Shown: positions 1-13,248, numbered from the stretch's first letter. The stretch is 64,000 nucleotides of DNA from Hawksworthiomyces lignivorus (GCA_002917075.1 NTMA01000022.1:186001-250000); one strand, 5' to 3'. Notes: a model not told the origin generated them from the letters alone. Program-made: numbers and translations.

Positions 1-2615
1 TCTCAAAATCTAATTGCTTAGGTAGGTACTATTTTTATCAATATGCCCGCCAAATACTTAAAATCAAGCTTTATTAGTTGCTTGCTCGTTGCTACAGGCT
101 TTCTAACCGCCCGAATCATTGGGAAGCCGGTCTTTAGTCCAGGACACAATGCTGGGACTGCTACAGCTTATCTCTGTCCCAGAGAAATGCTAGGTTCTGA
201 CAGTTTAGTGTCGTGGAATTGCGGCTTATACGGACACCACCCGCACAAAAAATTCATACCCATAATCCACACCCTCTTATTTCCTCCCTCTGATATTCTA
301 GTATCTTGGCATTCTACCAGTTAGCTGATCAGAATCAGCTGCCTGCCATAGATTTGTGTGTAAAATTTAAGACGGAGTAGCCGCCCTCGTGTTGCACTCG
401 AAGGCCGCCAATGTTGGCGAAATGAAGGGAGGCCAATGTAAATCCTTTGGCGGCCAGGTGGCCGCATCGTGCGGAGAGGGGGCACAGTGCTGAGAGAACT
501 TCCCGGAAAATCTGTGGTAGTCTCCCTGCTCGTGCCTAGCAGGGGCATATTAGACCGGGCAAATAGGGAAAACGGTGCCGGCAATGAAAATGCAGAGGCC
601 ATCCATCGCACCCCGATCATGTAGCGCACGCGCCAATCGTTTCTCTAAGCGCGCAGCAAAATGAAGCCAATAACACCTCTGATGTGGCCGTCGCCCAGGA
701 TAAAACTGTACCCGTTGCAGGGCCTGGCTGAGCCTGGCCCCGCAGTTTCCACTAATCTGGGGGTCCCTCCCTAGGTTGTAAATCTAAATCGACCCCGTCT
801 CCAATTCTTGTGCCCGTCATGGTTCTTCAGGGTGCCTCAGGTCCCCGAATTGAAATTTGCACGTCGTGTTCCGTGACAAACCGTCAAGATTTCCACGAAA
901 TGAAGTAACACTTAAAATAAATGAGAGGGAGAATTTTAGGGCCATGAGAATGAAGGCAAAGGTCAGGAATATAAGGCTCCAAAGGAACCAGTCTACGGCG
1001 ACTATGCATGAAACATGCGGCCAAGTACGACGGCCAGGCTCCCCAAAATTATCCAACCACTAAAAAACGCACTTTCTATCTTTCTCACTGTATCTTGGAG
1101 CTATATTCCAACTTTAGAAATATCATTTAGACACAGAGCATACGGGCTACAAGCCCTCGGCCCAGGACAAGATGTTGGCGCTTGGAGAGAAAAGGATGCT
1201 CTTGAAAACTGGATGCCCCGGTGGGGAGTCTCGGCCATAAAGGACATATGGGTGGCGGCAAACAGGCAGCGGTAAACCCATCAACGTCCCTTGCCAACGT
1301 AAGGGTGATCGTATGCCGCCGAAAAAGAACATAAAACTATCGTCAAACTACTACAAGCCCGACCAGGCATATAATTGTTTAAAGAAAACTATAGCCTTTA
1401 AACTACCTCTCCCTCTCTCTATATTTCTAATATCTTTATAAAACTTAGAGCTTAGAGGAACACTTCCTTAAATATTGTTACTTCTATGCTTACTTAATAA
1501 TTTAATGACTGTGATTAAACGTATCGTGCACCACAGCAATGGACGTCCCCTCTACTTAACTACTATATCGAGAACGAAATACAACGGCAGACTGATCTCA
1601 AATCATTCCTTCCGAGATATATTCCTTAATAAGGGCCGGAGATCGGACCAAGGTTGGGCCGAAAGACCAAAGGCGGTCTTGTGCAGCATTCTAAATAAGG
1701 GCCTTGTACTCCGTATTCTAATGTCTCAAAGTGATGCCGCCAAACCGTTGGCCCTGAAGCGGTTGCTTGGACTAAATTTGGGACCCTTGTCTCCTGCCCC
1801 TTGTGGTATACAGATGCTCATGTGGCGCAAGCCAGATTCCTTCCTGTGCAGAGGTGCTTAGCGCCAGTGCCAAAGGTGTGCAGCGCCTGTGCAAGGCCCC
1901 CACAGGCGACCCGAGATGACCAGGGGGCAGAATGACAATATTCGTGGTTTATAACATGACATCTGTCAACTCAATGCTAGAGTCGCCTTCTGTCTAGCTA
2001 GCCTCGATGAAACCAAACCCAACGGTAAAAAGACGAGACATGAACAAAAGATGGACAATATTGAGAAACAAACACGTTGGAGTTTTCGTGTGGAGATTAG
2101 CATGTTTCATTTGAGCCAAAAGCCTGGTGTATCATGCCATATCCAGACGGAAAAAATGAGACAGACTAAACCTATGTAAGCTAAGATATTAATCCAAGAC
2201 TCTTTTTACTGGTACTTCCACCCATATCCGTTTTAAAAGATGAGTACAATGGGATTGCCATGAGGCAAACAATTTTGCTTTTATTTTTTTATTTTTCGGG
2301 CTGGAACACAGATTACGCCGAGTTTTGTTCTGGCCGCTCGTTTTTGGCTGGTGTATGGCGTTGCGTTGGCCTGTGAATCTTAATATGAAGGGAACCCCTT
2401 ACTTTAGTATCGTACTTCATCGGCATGCAGCTCGACTGTTTTAAGTAAGATGTAATCTGAGAATCGAACCCAGTCTAGTCTAATAGTAAAGGCCACGGTA
2501 AATGTCAGTTGTGGAGGCAAATATGGGTTTTAGCAACCTTAACTCACTACATATTTCAACTGATTGTGATGCAGTATCAATAGCTCTATGCTTTGCTTAT
2601 CGTGTAATTTGCACG
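1..2615. other. intergenic DNA, no supported gene
   Basis: No frame here gives a recognisable protein; the open frames are short, unrelated to known families and overlap on both strands. Visible items are a TACTCCGT motif near 1708, two copies of the 10-mer aataagggcc near 1630 and 1694, and a T-rich tract near 2280. I see no transposon ends. Confidence 0.6.
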
Positions 2616-3245
2616 ATGGAGTCTTTAGTCTGCATCGTTCTTTCACTTATTTCTCTGGCCCAAGTTACACAATCCCAAGCTATTACGATATCTGCATTCT
2701 CTACTTTCGGCGCGTGTGGGAGAGGATGCATATCATCTGCAATTGCCGACGGTATCGCCAGCTTTTCCTGTAGCGCCGTTGTCACCCCAGCGAGCTGTGT
2801 CTGCCAGCCAGCGGCATCTCGCCTAGTTTACGACGAAATCGTGTCTTGCGTAAACTATTTTTGCGCGCCAAGCAGCACTTCAATCGCCACACAGATCTTC
2901 ATATCATATTGCGGAGGCGGCATTCTTCCCACGGCCGGTATTTTGGCAGCTACAGCAACCTCAAGTACTACACCTCTTGCAACTACAATACCTCCTACGA
3001 ATACAGCAACTTCTTCGAATACTGCAACTTCTACGAATAGTACGAGTCCTACGAATACTGCGACTCCTACAAATACTGGGCTCTCAACTGACGGGCGAGA
3101 TGCGATTATATCGGGGAGTATCATTGGAGGCCTCGCTGTGATTGTGGCAGTTTTCGCCCTTGTTGTGCAAATTCTAGCCTGGCTTACTGCACAAACCAGA
3201 AAACAGGCTCTCAAAAATCTACTATCGTGGAAAAGCCGTATGTAA
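2616..3245 (+). CDS. CFEM-type cysteine-rich surface protein with one membrane segment
   Basis: Predicted 209-residue protein. The ATG at 2616 is chosen over an in-frame upstream ATG (2502) because it puts a hydrophobic signal peptide (MESLVCIVLSLISLA) at the N-terminus. The mature part has eight cysteines ordered as in CFEM domains, including ACGRGC, SCVC and a final SYC. A Thr/Asn/Ser-rich linker of imperfect TNTAT-like repeats follows, then one hydrophobic helix (GSIIGGLAVIVAVFALVV) and a short basic tail. CFEM proteins of fungi act at the cell surface in haem/iron capture, adhesion or host interaction; which applies here is not visible. It has no seven-helix module, so it is not a Pth11-type CFEM receptor as modelled. 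No introns. It converges with the ABC transporter, with 360 bp between stop codons. Confidence 0.75.
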   Translation: MESLVCIVLSLISLAQVTQSQAITISAFSTFGACGRGCISSAIADGIASFSCSAVVTPASCVCQPAASRLVYDEIVSCVNYFCAPSSTSIATQIFISYCGGGILPTAGILAATATSSTTPLATTIPPTNTATSSNTATSTNSTSPTNTATPTNTGLSTDGRDAIISGSIIGGLAVIVAVFALVVQILAWLTAQTRKQALKNLLSWKSRM

Positions 3246-3605
3246 CCTTGTTGAACATTCAAGATTAATGCTCTAGTGCTTACATTCCTAGGTCACAATG
3301 GACGAGACCTCGACGAAAGCGAACTAAAGCCTGAAGACATATCAGATCCCCGTTAGCACCGATATCCTTCTATCTCTTGCTTTGCGCGTGGAGTTGCTAG
3401 CAATGCAGAGTGTGGAGGTGGCAATAGTGTTTAAGCAAAGGGCATCGCGTTATATTCTGCAAAGATGGATTCTTAAACTTTAGACGAGGGTGTTGTTACG
3501 CTATTCACGTCGAAATCGCGACTGGATTACAGTTCTTAAAAATAGGTATAATTATTCCTCGATAGTATTTTTTCTTAAACCAGCCTATTTATCTTGGGCA
3601 AGCCA
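3246..3605. other. convergent intergenic spacer
   Basis: This 360 bp spacer lies between two converging genes and should contain both 3' untranslated regions. No gene or repeat is evident. Confidence 0.6.
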
Positions 3606-6600
3606 TCAAATTTCATCCACTGTGTTGTCTGATGTACTACCTAACGTTATCGGGGACCCTAGATCGCCAGATGTAATAATTTCGCCCTCTGCCATCATAT
3701 AGACCGTATCGTAATTGACCAAAGAGTCAACTTTGTGAGTGACAGCAATAACAGTATAATCCCGGAACACGTCACTGATAACTCTCTGCATTATCTCCTC
3801 TGTTTCCTCATCGACACTTGAGGCGACTTCATCCAGTAGAAGGACGCCGCCAAACCGACAATTTCCCTTATTCGCATCAGCCCCAATCTTTGCTTTCCTC
3901 CGTGCTCGCAGGACTGCAATCCCTAAGCTAAACAACTGCTTCTGCCCATGACTCAAGGCATCATTCGATACCTCAGCGTGAAGTCCACCGGCTGCCTCTA
4001 TCGCCTTCCTTAAGCCCAATATTTCAAGGGTGATATTGCAGTCCTCTTCAGAGCAAGTGCCATAGGGGTCCAGTATTGATTTGTATGTCTCCCCGCTGGC
4101 GAGGAATACCATATCTTGGGGAACTGCGATTATTCTCTGCCGTAGAATATTTCGTCGGATTCGCCAGAGTGGCAGGTTGTCTATTGTAATGCTAGCTGCT
4201 GTCTCTGGAGTCGGTTCCAGGAGTCGGAGGAGAAGCAGAATAAGGGAAGACTTGCCACTACCAGTTGTAAGCAGAATACAGCACTGCAGCGCGGGAGATT
4301 CATTTACCTTCCAGTTCTACCTACAATCGCGACCTTTTCTCCGGCTTTGACGGACATGGAAATGCATTTAAGCGCTAAATGGCTATTCCCAGATTTGGAA
4401 TCACTGAGATAAGATGCCGAGGTACCACTGATTCGAATGAATCCTTCTGACGGCCAGGATTCCGGTGGTTCCATGTCATCGCTGACCCTATCCTCCGATC
4501 CAGCTAACTCCTCAAATTTTCTCAGTCGTCTCACCGCCCCGAGTGAGATCTCAAGCTGGGTCCAAGACCGGACGGTAGCGCATGCTAACTCACCAAAGCT
4601 CATGAGCGAGACCAATCCGGCGCCAATGAAGCCCGCCCTCGAAGACAGGGCCAACTGTGCCGCCAAGGAGGTGAGTGCGACCGCAATGGTCGCGACAACA
4701 AGATTCAGCGAGAGATTGAGCCATTGCTGAAGCATATTAAGGAAGTAATCTGGTCGAATAGAGTCATCCAGGCATTTATGATAGAACTTTTCGTACTTCT
4801 CGATCCACCCGAGTGCGCGGATAGATGCTAGGCCGTGTACGATGTCTTGGAACCTTGCACTTTATAAAAATTAATTCATGAAATTGAATTATAGATCCAT
4901 TACTATAGCGAAAGGTCGGTACTTACTATAACGGGCTTTTATTTTCCAGATCAATGAGCCGAAGCTGTCGAGAAGTTATGAGATAATGCTTTTGCAAAAA
5001 GTAAAGCACCATTAAGAGTACCGGATAGCCCACTGCAACGAAGGGAGATGCAACAGCAACGAGAACTGCCTGGCCAATGGTGGTGAGGCCAGATAGGACG
5101 GTGTTTGAAAGTGCATTCGGCAACTGCCCATCCATCATGCCCATATCTTGAGAAAAGAGATTGGTCGTCACACCTCCATCAGTATTCGCAAAGTATCCCA
5201 AGGGTGCCTTCATTAGAGCCACAACGGCTTTGAGATGTAAATTCGACCCGCCGATAGTTGCTATTACCATAGAAGTGCCGATGACGTAGAGGCCAAGCGA
5301 AATTACTGCGACGACCTGTAACATGGCATATATGCCAAGATAAAACGAGATAAGCCGCGAGGTAGGGATGCTAAACGAGTTTTCCGACCAAAATTTTAAC
5401 CAAATGGTCCCAAAATTGTATAGGAAGCTAAAAATAATCCCTAAGACAAGGGTTATTCCGACAGGACTAGGACCCAATGTGCCAAAGTAATGTGCATATA
5501 TAGAATTGTTGTAATGATTAGGTGCTAGATTCCCGCCCAGTGGCTTTGCCGACGTCTTTGCTGAAGACTCCACGGGCGATTCATCCCCAACTATGTCAGT
5601 CATGACTTGCTTGTTGTCGGGATCCTCTGAATTTAGGGCCGGGGCGCAACGTCCGCCATCCAGGATGTCGTCGGGTTCACTTTGCCGCAGCACCTCCCCA
5701 CCCGCACTTAGCGTGATCACTTTTTGAGCGAAAGATAGGTACTTCACCGCATGAGTACACCAGAATATTGTTACACCTCTACGGCGTAAAAACCCTTGTG
5801 GTCCAAACAAGCGCTGCGCAATCTCGTCGGCAGTTTGTCTATCGAGACTGCTTAAGACATCGTCTAAGATATATAGATCAGTGTTGAGATACAGAGCGCG
5901 AGCTAGAGCAACTCGTTGTCTCTGTCCGCCACTAAGGGTGACTCCATTGCTGCCGACTTGGGCACTGTCACGCTCTGGTATGGAGAGTAAATCTTGATTA
6001 AGCAGGGTTGCTTGTAACACTGACTCGAAGCGAGCACCATCGAAGTTTTCGAATCCAATGATATTTTTCCGGATGGATTCGTTTGTCAAGAACGGCATCT
6101 GATCGCAAAAGCCAATTTTCGAAAAACTCGTGTGAAAGAAAATGCTGCCTTCGAAGAAAGGAACTTCACCTAGTAACGCTTTACAAAGAGTTGACTTGCC
6201 AGAGGCGACTGGTCCAATTACCATGGCCAATCCAGATATTGGAATTTTCAGAGTGAGATTATCAAACTGGCGCTTGTCTTCTTTCCAACCGAAGTGGGCA
6301 TCTTGAATTAATATGGCCGTTCCGGCAAGTTTCTCTGCCTGTTTACTGCCGCAAACATTGACTCGGTATTCAGACCGTTCTCGAAACTCAAGAAACTTTT
6401 GAATCCTTTCGAAGCAAGTGACTGATGCGAGCATTGTGGGAAGTGTCTGAAAAAGCTGGCTCAATGGATTGGCAAGGAGCATTAAATATGATAAAGAAGC
6501 GAAAACTTGTGAAATCCCCAGTTGCCTACCAGCGGCCGCAAACGTGATAGGGGGTGAGATGAGAGTAGGCATGAAGGCAACGCAGGTCGAAAATACCATA

Positions 6601-8138
6601 AGCAAACGGAATCGGCTGCCTAATCTCAACTCAATATTCCGTGCATATTGCATAGTCTTCGTTATTGATTCAGCCATCCCGGTCATCTTCAAATACTTAA
6701 TGTTAGCAATGACGCCAGAAGTGAGTTTGACTCGATCCTCTGTCTTTTGTATCCATGCTCCTTGACGTTTCCCAGTGAACTTTCCGACACCCAATGTACA
6801 GGCCACACAAACTAGAACAACGATTATAGGTGCAACGAAGGCAACGCCAAGTTGTCGCTCCAAGAGCCAGGCTGCCAGAGCTACCTCGATTGTGTTCGCC
6901 CAGAGCTCGTGGAAGTTTTGCATCCCGCTCACAACTCGGCTGACATCTGTACTCATGACAGTCAAAACAGAATCGTCCACCGAGCTCGAGTTCAGCTTAA
7001 TACATTTTCGGAAGATGGCAGTTGATAGATAACCTCTGGCTTTAACTAAGGTTCTGACATGGAGGTACCAGTAGGCAGATGTCGACAAGGCAATCCCAGA
7101 GTATATCAGGATACTGGCTCCAATCATGCCATATCCAGTGTTTCTATTCGAGCCCGGGTCTCCTTCCAGGTAGTTAATGAGTGTTTGGATAAAAAATGGT
7201 TGGCAAAAGGAGAACCCGATTAGGGCCAGCCTGGCAGGAATTGGTCCAAGCAAAGACCAGCCAAGGACATGCAAGAGCACAGAAGCCGAAAATCCACCAC
7301 CAGTATGCTCCCGTGACTTAGAGTGCTCTACAAATTGAGATAGCTGTAGACTTCCCGATAGTTTCGGATCGAGTGGATACAAGTCACCAGTATCAAGGGC
7401 CTTCCGGTTTCCCAACAGAATGAGCGGATTCAGCCAAGCCAAGAAAGCAAGAGAGTAGATCCCACTAGTAGCCTCCGGACTCGCGTCATGGGTCGACAGT
7501 GTATGCCACCAAGGTTGCTTTGAAATAGCTTCCAGGATGGCGATGAGAGCCTTTAAAGAAATGCTCGTGGTGAGGAGAGTATTATCTGTCCTATTCCTAA
7601 ATGACAGCCAGGCAGTTCTCGTCTCGGCCGTATCACAAATGAGAGTCAAAATCAAGTATGAGTTAAGCAAGACTGACGTTCTTAGATTCCGCGAGTGTTC
7701 GATGAAAGAGAGAGCTGCCATCAACAATGAAACGACGGAAGATATAATGGCTGCCACCAGCCCAGTGTGTCTAACTTCGACAGTGTCGCGTGAAACGAGG
7801 GCAAGTAAAGATAACTCAACAGCAGAAAAGCTAACTATGGCAATCTAGAGAAGAGTCGTCAAAAAGACCGGAACAATTGAAATTGGTACAGGGCGCCGTG
7901 GCTAAGCAAAAGCAGTGGCAATATTATTTACCAACTTAGCGGCTCTCAGTGTCGAACCACCGACGATCGCTGGGCGATGGACAAGGCTCTTTATGCGCCA
8001 TAAACTCAAAAGGATGAATATTGTAGAAGGTAGAATCGAGAGAATAGATTGCTCGAAAAGTATGGTAAAGTCGAAGTCGCCACGGCAGCCAATGACCGCT
8101 GGACCAAACAAAAAATCATTCACGCATGTTGAATTCAT
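3606..8138 (-). CDS. ABC-C (MRP-type) multidrug/conjugate transporter, full length
   Basis: Four exons: 7932..8138, 4927..7844, 4308..4859, 3606..4257. Together they give an uninterrupted 1442-residue frame, normal for fungal ABC-C pumps. Order: N-terminal TMD0, TMD1, NBD1, TMD2, NBD2. NBD1 has Walker A GPVASGKST (about residue 613), signature LSGGQRQ (about 706) and Walker B YILDDVLSSLD. In NBD2 the intron at 4258-4307 splits the Walker A motif VGRTGSGKSS. Its signature is LSHGQKQLF, Walker B is VLLLDEVASSVD and the H-loop is VTHKVDSL. ABC-C proteins export drugs, metabolites or glutathione conjugates at the plasma or vacuolar membrane; substrate cannot be inferred. A start 75 bp upstream (8213) is also in frame. 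The chosen Met begins MNSTCVNDFLFGPAV, which matches how this family starts. Confidence 0.93.
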
Positions 8139-9722
8139 CTTTGACGTTGAGGAAGACCGAGTGCTTTCGCGCCTCACTCGAAAGGACTTTGACTTATAAA
8201 TGGGAAGGGTCAAGAAATTGGCCTAGGTTCCAGCGAGTTGCGTCAAGTGAAGTGTGCCGCACACGTAATAGATTTTGCCTTGAGTTATTCCTTCACTTGT
8301 GGGTCTGACTCGCTTATTTTCTGTATTGGGGAACCAGCGCATGCGAATATTGCGGCACAGTTCCGGCTATGCATATTAGGCCACCCCATATGCCCATACA
8401 AAATCTGCATCCGAATCTTAGAAATTGATTCCTAAGGAAATACTATTGGCACTTGCTTCATATGGTGTGCTAGTGGTCTAGACAGTAATATCGTGTGTTT
8501 GTTTCTCTCTGATCTGATTGTCATACGAATAGGGTACGCCGCGCAAATTCTCCACAAGCTGAGGATACACGAGCTAGTCTTGCAGCCTGCTTCCATACCA
8601 GGTGTAAATGGAGAATCCCTGCCAATATCTGCGGGGAGGAGACACACACTCGTAACATGCGATATCTTCTGTTGTGGCAGGAGCTCCGGAAAACTTTCGG
8701 ATTGGTGACAGACCACCGAAGAGCTATCTCGCTGGCGGTGCATAGGAAGAGACAAAACCAGACCTACTATAGACGTATGAAGTGCTATAGGTGTCTCGGA
8801 CTGTAACCTGGATTTCAGTCTCAAAGATAACAAAGAAAGGAGGTAAAAGAGAGACTACTGCGCATTCCTTCGTTATCAACTTCATGCTATTCACAATCAT
8901 TTCTTACAATCCTTTATAACTCTGCATAACTAAAACGTACAGTGGTTTCTACCCTAGAAGGGTTCCGTTTAGTATGAATGAACATTATCGAGATCAGCCA
9001 ATAAAGCAATAAAAAGTATTCACACTTGCCTTAGGCTATAGTTACTGTTGGTAAACAGCTCAGACTGCACGGGACATGCAGCAACGTGGTTCGTTCGGAG
9101 ACAGCTAACGACGGTATCTATGTGTATGTCGCTGATACTTAGCTGCTAAAAGGCGGCTCGTAAACTTAATTGCTTGTGAAAAACTCGGCATATTCAACGG
9201 TAATATCATCTCCTGTGACACATGTGAGAGAATTATATACGGCGGAGTCTAGCTGCCCTTCAAAATATCTTGGTCTAACACGTCTCCGCACGGAGTACAC
9301 ATATACTTTATGTTAACTGATCCACGCAGAGGTTTACTTGCAATAAACATCAGTTGTATAACTAATTCATTGCCAAGGAAACTTATTTTGACAATTACGA
9401 AAAGCTAATGGATCATGGCGCATGCGCGGGTGAGAATTAGTAGATGTGCTCTGTCCATGTTCACCAGACAAGGTCCTATGCACGTTGATTGGCCATGTTG
9501 CTAAAGTCCGAAATTTCGGCGACAACATTGCCAAGACCACTGCACTACATCCATTAATAAACAGCAAGTCTCTGGTATTAATAATAAGCATTCGGCGTAT
9601 CAAACGCGGTAGTACCGACAGAGACAGCACGCCGAGTACCTATATAAAGCCCTAGCCATGTCGTATAGCAAGCAGTCAAAAGTCAACAAGCAATCGAAAC
9701 AAGACATACTCGAGCAATCTCG
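8139..9722. other. intergenic region between ABC transporter and NmrA-like gene
   Basis: This 1.6 kb stretch contains the divergent promoters of both neighbours. Open frames here are short and unlike known proteins. An imperfect palindrome CTCCGCACGGAGTAC lies near 9285 and a TATA box near 9641. Confidence 0.55.
9641..9648 (+). promoter_or_regulatory. TATA box of NmrA-like gene
   Basis: TATATAAA lies 75 bp before the ATG at 9723, a typical distance for a fungal core promoter. Confidence 0.5.
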
Positions 9723-10637
9723 ATGGCTTCTAATATCTTAGTCTTGGGGGCTGGGGAGCTGGGTCTTTCTGTTCTCGAAGCTCTTGTCCGCCACCCTAAA
9801 CGAAATGGTGCAGCAGTTGCCGTCTTGCTGCGACAGTCGACGCACTCTCCGACGACACCGGAGAAGGAGAAGCTTATACAGCACATCAAAGACCTCGGCA
9901 TCTCGATAGAAGTTGGCGACGTCGTCCAGGACTCGATTGTCGACTTGGCCACAGTTTTTTCGCGCTATGGCACGGTCATATCATGCAGCGGTATGGGGCT
10001 CCCTGCAGGCACGCAGGAAAAGCTGGCGCAGGTAGCATTACAGAGCGGCGTGACGCGCTACTTTCCATGGCAGTTCGGCATGGACTACGACATCATTGGT
10101 GAGGGAAGCTCGCAAGATCTTTTTGATGAACAGCTGGCAGTCCGCAAAATTCTACGCGCCCAAGACAAAATGGACTGGATTATCGTGTCGACGGGTCTTT
10201 TTATGAGCTTCTTGTTCATCCCTGAATTTGGCGTCGTCGACATCAAGGCGAAAACAGTGCGTGCACTCGGCGACTGGGATAACCGTATCACCGTAACCAC
10301 GCCAATTGATATTGGCACGGTCACAGCTGAGGTCGTCCTAGATTCGCGCGGAATCAATCGGCAGGTAGTTTATGCGGCCGGCGATACCGTCACGTACGGG
10401 GCTTTGGCGGATCTCCTGGATAAGTATTTCCAGATACCGTTTCGGCGTGAGTTATGGAGTTTATCCACGCTTAAGACACAAATGGAACAAGATCCAAATG
10501 TTATGGTCAAATACAGAGACACCTTTGCGCAGGGCCGCGGTGTAGCGTGGGACAAGGCAATTACGGTCAACGGGCACCGAAACATTCCTACGACGGACAT
10601 ATGGCAGTATCTACAAAGTCATATGAGGGCAGCTTAA
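9723..10637 (+). CDS. NmrA-like / isoflavone-reductase-family NAD(P)-binding protein
   Basis: Single-exon gene for 304 residues, the usual size of this atypical short-chain dehydrogenase family. The N-terminus has the Rossmann loop VLGAGELGLSVLEAL (GxGxxG). Next come VISCSGMG at the end of strand four and the FPWQFGMD segment typical of isoflavone-reductase-like proteins. Members either reduce aromatic substrates with NADPH or act as redox sensors without catalysis, as NmrA does. The canonical catalytic lysine cannot be assigned with confidence by eye. It converges with the DAL5-type permease; no pathway partner is evident. Confidence 0.85.
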   Translation: MASNILVLGAGELGLSVLEALVRHPKRNGAAVAVLLRQSTHSPTTPEKEKLIQHIKDLGISIEVGDVVQDSIVDLATVFSRYGTVISCSGMGLPAGTQEKLAQVALQSGVTRYFPWQFGMDYDIIGEGSSQDLFDEQLAVRKILRAQDKMDWIIVSTGLFMSFLFIPEFGVVDIKAKTVRALGDWDNRITVTTPIDIGTVTAEVVLDSRGINRQVVYAAGDTVTYGALADLLDKYFQIPFRRELWSLSTLKTQMEQDPNVMVKYRDTFAQGRGVAWDKAITVNGHRNIPTTDIWQYLQSHMRAA

Positions 10638-11308
10638 GGGAACACTCATATGGTCACTTTATACAATTAGAGAAAGATGAATCTAGTTTGCAACATTGAA
10701 ACTTCGACTATAACTGGCTAACATTCCTTCCTTGATCTGAGCAAGTTTTGAATTATCCAAAAGAAGTGGATTTTGGAAAAAGAAAAAGCACTGAATACCT
10801 AAATGGAATAGACTACCGTTGGCGGCAGTTTTCAGGTCTACAAAAGCATCAAATATCAGTAAATTGTTCATGTAATAGTTGTAAAAGAGTCAAATGCTCT
10901 CGTAGGGTCCCGAACCTAAAGATCTGCCAGAATTTAGACTATAATGTTGAGTTACAAGATACTGTGACGTGTGTCCAAGGGGATTGATCCTTTCGTTCTG
11001 GTACAGTGGCCTAGTGGCAGTACTCAACATATACAATAGGAGCTCATGATGGCTGTTTACGTCATCGTTAGCAAAGGCCGCCTAAAACACCACCATGCAC
11101 CAGCGAATCGCGGTAACAATAACGTCACTTTCTCGTTTTCTCGTATTGGCTTGTATAATTCTGTATAACTATTGACTACAGTAGACTATGGCACGGGTTT
11201 TCCACAAGAAGGATTCCAGGATTGGCTAATATAAACGGCTAAATCTAATAGACTGACTTTATCTATAACTTATAGAGACATTAAAAAGGAGCCAAGAAAA
11301 GTACAAAA
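10638..11308. other. convergent intergenic spacer
   Basis: About 670 bp between two converging stop codons. I see only AT-rich sequence consistent with 3' untranslated regions. Confidence 0.55.
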
Positions 11309-13248
11309 CTAGCTTGCGAATCGAAAGTCAAGTCTCTTGTTACCCTTATCCTGTGTCGTTGCAAGGTATTGCACTCGCTCTTCCCGTGTCATGGCCGCCC
11401 AGATGGCGTCCCGCTTTCGGTTGCGTAGGACGTAGTAGGCCTTGGTGCCGATGAAGAGCAAAATGTTCCACGCTGCCAAGCCTAGGAGAACTTTGTTGCC
11501 TTTGTAGTAGTATGGCGCATCGGTGGTTCGATAGATCTGGGTCGAGATGATGTTGGACATCTGCACTGTCATGTTGTATAGCGAAGAGCCGACAGTGCGA
11601 GTGCGCACCGATCCGGCGTTGCGTGAGGTGAGGGCGACCAAGATGGCATGCACGTAGGGGTAGCCACAAATGAGCGTAGATAACACCCACTTGGACCAGT
11701 TGCTGTTATGAAACACTGGCGGTAGCACTACCAGGGCCACTAAACAGGGAAGCACCCAGATTTGTGAGACGACACCCATAAGCACGCGCTGGTTGATCTT
11801 CTCGGAGACCCATGTCCAGAAGAGTAGGTGTATAATGAAGAGCGCGTAAGACGGGATGGTGAGCAGGTTCGTCTGGAACGTATTGAAACCCAGGGCCTCA
11901 CAGGTCAGCGTGATGTATGCCTGGGGCGGCGTCATGGGGATCGTCCACGTGAGTCCCAAGAGGTAGATGGGCCACAAGTCATAGTCGGTCAGGGCCTCCC
12001 ACAGGAGCTTGGGGCTCAGCCCTTGGCGGTTGTGCATGGTGGATTTGCCTGGGTCGTCACGCAGGATGCGCGTCACCATAATGGTCTCTTCCTGCGCAGT
12101 AAACCAGCCCTTTTTTGGCCGCAGCAGGCCTTTGGTCCGGTATAGGAGGCCCTTGAGCGTCCTGCGGTCACTGCCAGATACTGCGACTCGTGCTGTCTGC
12201 GTTGGCGACGCCGGAAGATACATCCAAGTGAAAATACCAAACAACCCTGTGAGACAGCCCTCAATCAGGAACAGGTAACGCCAGCCACCACCTAGGGGCC
12301 CGTGGCCCCGAAGATGGAGGATGCCGTAAGCCATCAGGGCGCCGACGATCTGGGTAGACTGGTAGGCGGTCCAGAACCAGCTTAGGCGCCGTGGCAGCTC
12401 GCCATTCTTGAAGAAGTAGCTCAGGTAGAGTACCATATCCGGGATGAAGCCGCCCTCGCACAGGCCGAGCAGAGCGCGGCAGACGAAAAAACTGGTGCGT
12501 CCCTTGAGGGCGGCTTGCGATGCAGCTACAGCGCTCCACATGATCATCTGGATGGGAATCCAGGTATCTGGGCCGAGCTTCTTGCTGATCAGCTGCGACG
12601 GCAGCTCAGCAAAGAGGAAGGTGCAGTAGAAGATGGATTGGCCATTGTTGTAGTCGTTGGTAATCATGCCCAAGTCCTCTATATCAGAGCGTTAGCCGTC
12701 ATATCTTTTTTTTACGGGACCTCTGAAAGGGTTATCTTACTGAGCATGCCGTCTGAGAGGGCTTGAGTGATGTTGCCGCGATCCAGCTGGAGTGTAAAGA
12801 ACATAATGCACGCTGGGACGGCAATGTACCAATCAAGCTAGAACATTTAGTGTACATTGTCCAACATTACAGATGGAATGGGCTGTAGAGAGGAGTGAAA
12901 GACAGCTGGTATAACAAGACTTACTGCCCAAACTATCTTCTTCTCTTCTTCGGCAGTCCACGTCGCAGACGGGTCGAATCGATGTGCGCCCTCGAAGCCA
13001 TCGACGGGCTTGTATATCTCCATTGCCTCAGGCGCAACAAATACGCCATTGTTTTCTTCTGACTTTCCGATGGTGCTGTCGGAGCCTGTTGAATAGCCGC
13101 CTGAGGTAGCTGAAGTGTCCGCGTCCACAGACACGAAACTGATATCGTTGCCGCCGAGGTGCCACCATTTCCGCTGCCGCAGAGATTTCTGGATCTCACG
13201 TGCTTGTGACTCAACGTCGGGACCCTTTCCGGACTCTAATTTACTCAT
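11309..13248 (-). CDS. MFS anion:cation symporter, DAL5/pantothenate-permease-like
   Basis: Three exons: 12925..13248, 12741..12837, 11309..12678. Introns of 87 and 62 bp join into a 596-residue frame. A hydrophilic N-terminus of about 105 residues (WWHLGGNDISFVSVD) precedes the first helix. The family hallmark LQLDRGNITQAL sits at the first helix-loop boundary, and CRALLGLCEGGFIPDMVLYL forms helix four. The extended loop and WFTAQEETI segment also match DAL5-type carriers of allantoate, nicotinate, pantothenate or similar organic anions. The long N-terminus resembles the liz1/FEN2 subgroup, so pantothenate-type substrates are plausible but inferred. It should be a plasma-membrane importer. 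Confidence 0.9.

Noticed and set aside
1475..1861. 128-residue plus-strand frame in the left intergenic region
   Set aside because: Sequence does not look protein-like and overlaps repeats of aataagggcc; no intron or motif support.
2457..2473. tRNA T-arm-like sequence on the minus strand (5-bp stem, 7-base loop TTCGATT)
   Set aside because: No matching acceptor stem, D-arm or anticodon arm can be folded at the right distance, so it is probably coincidental.
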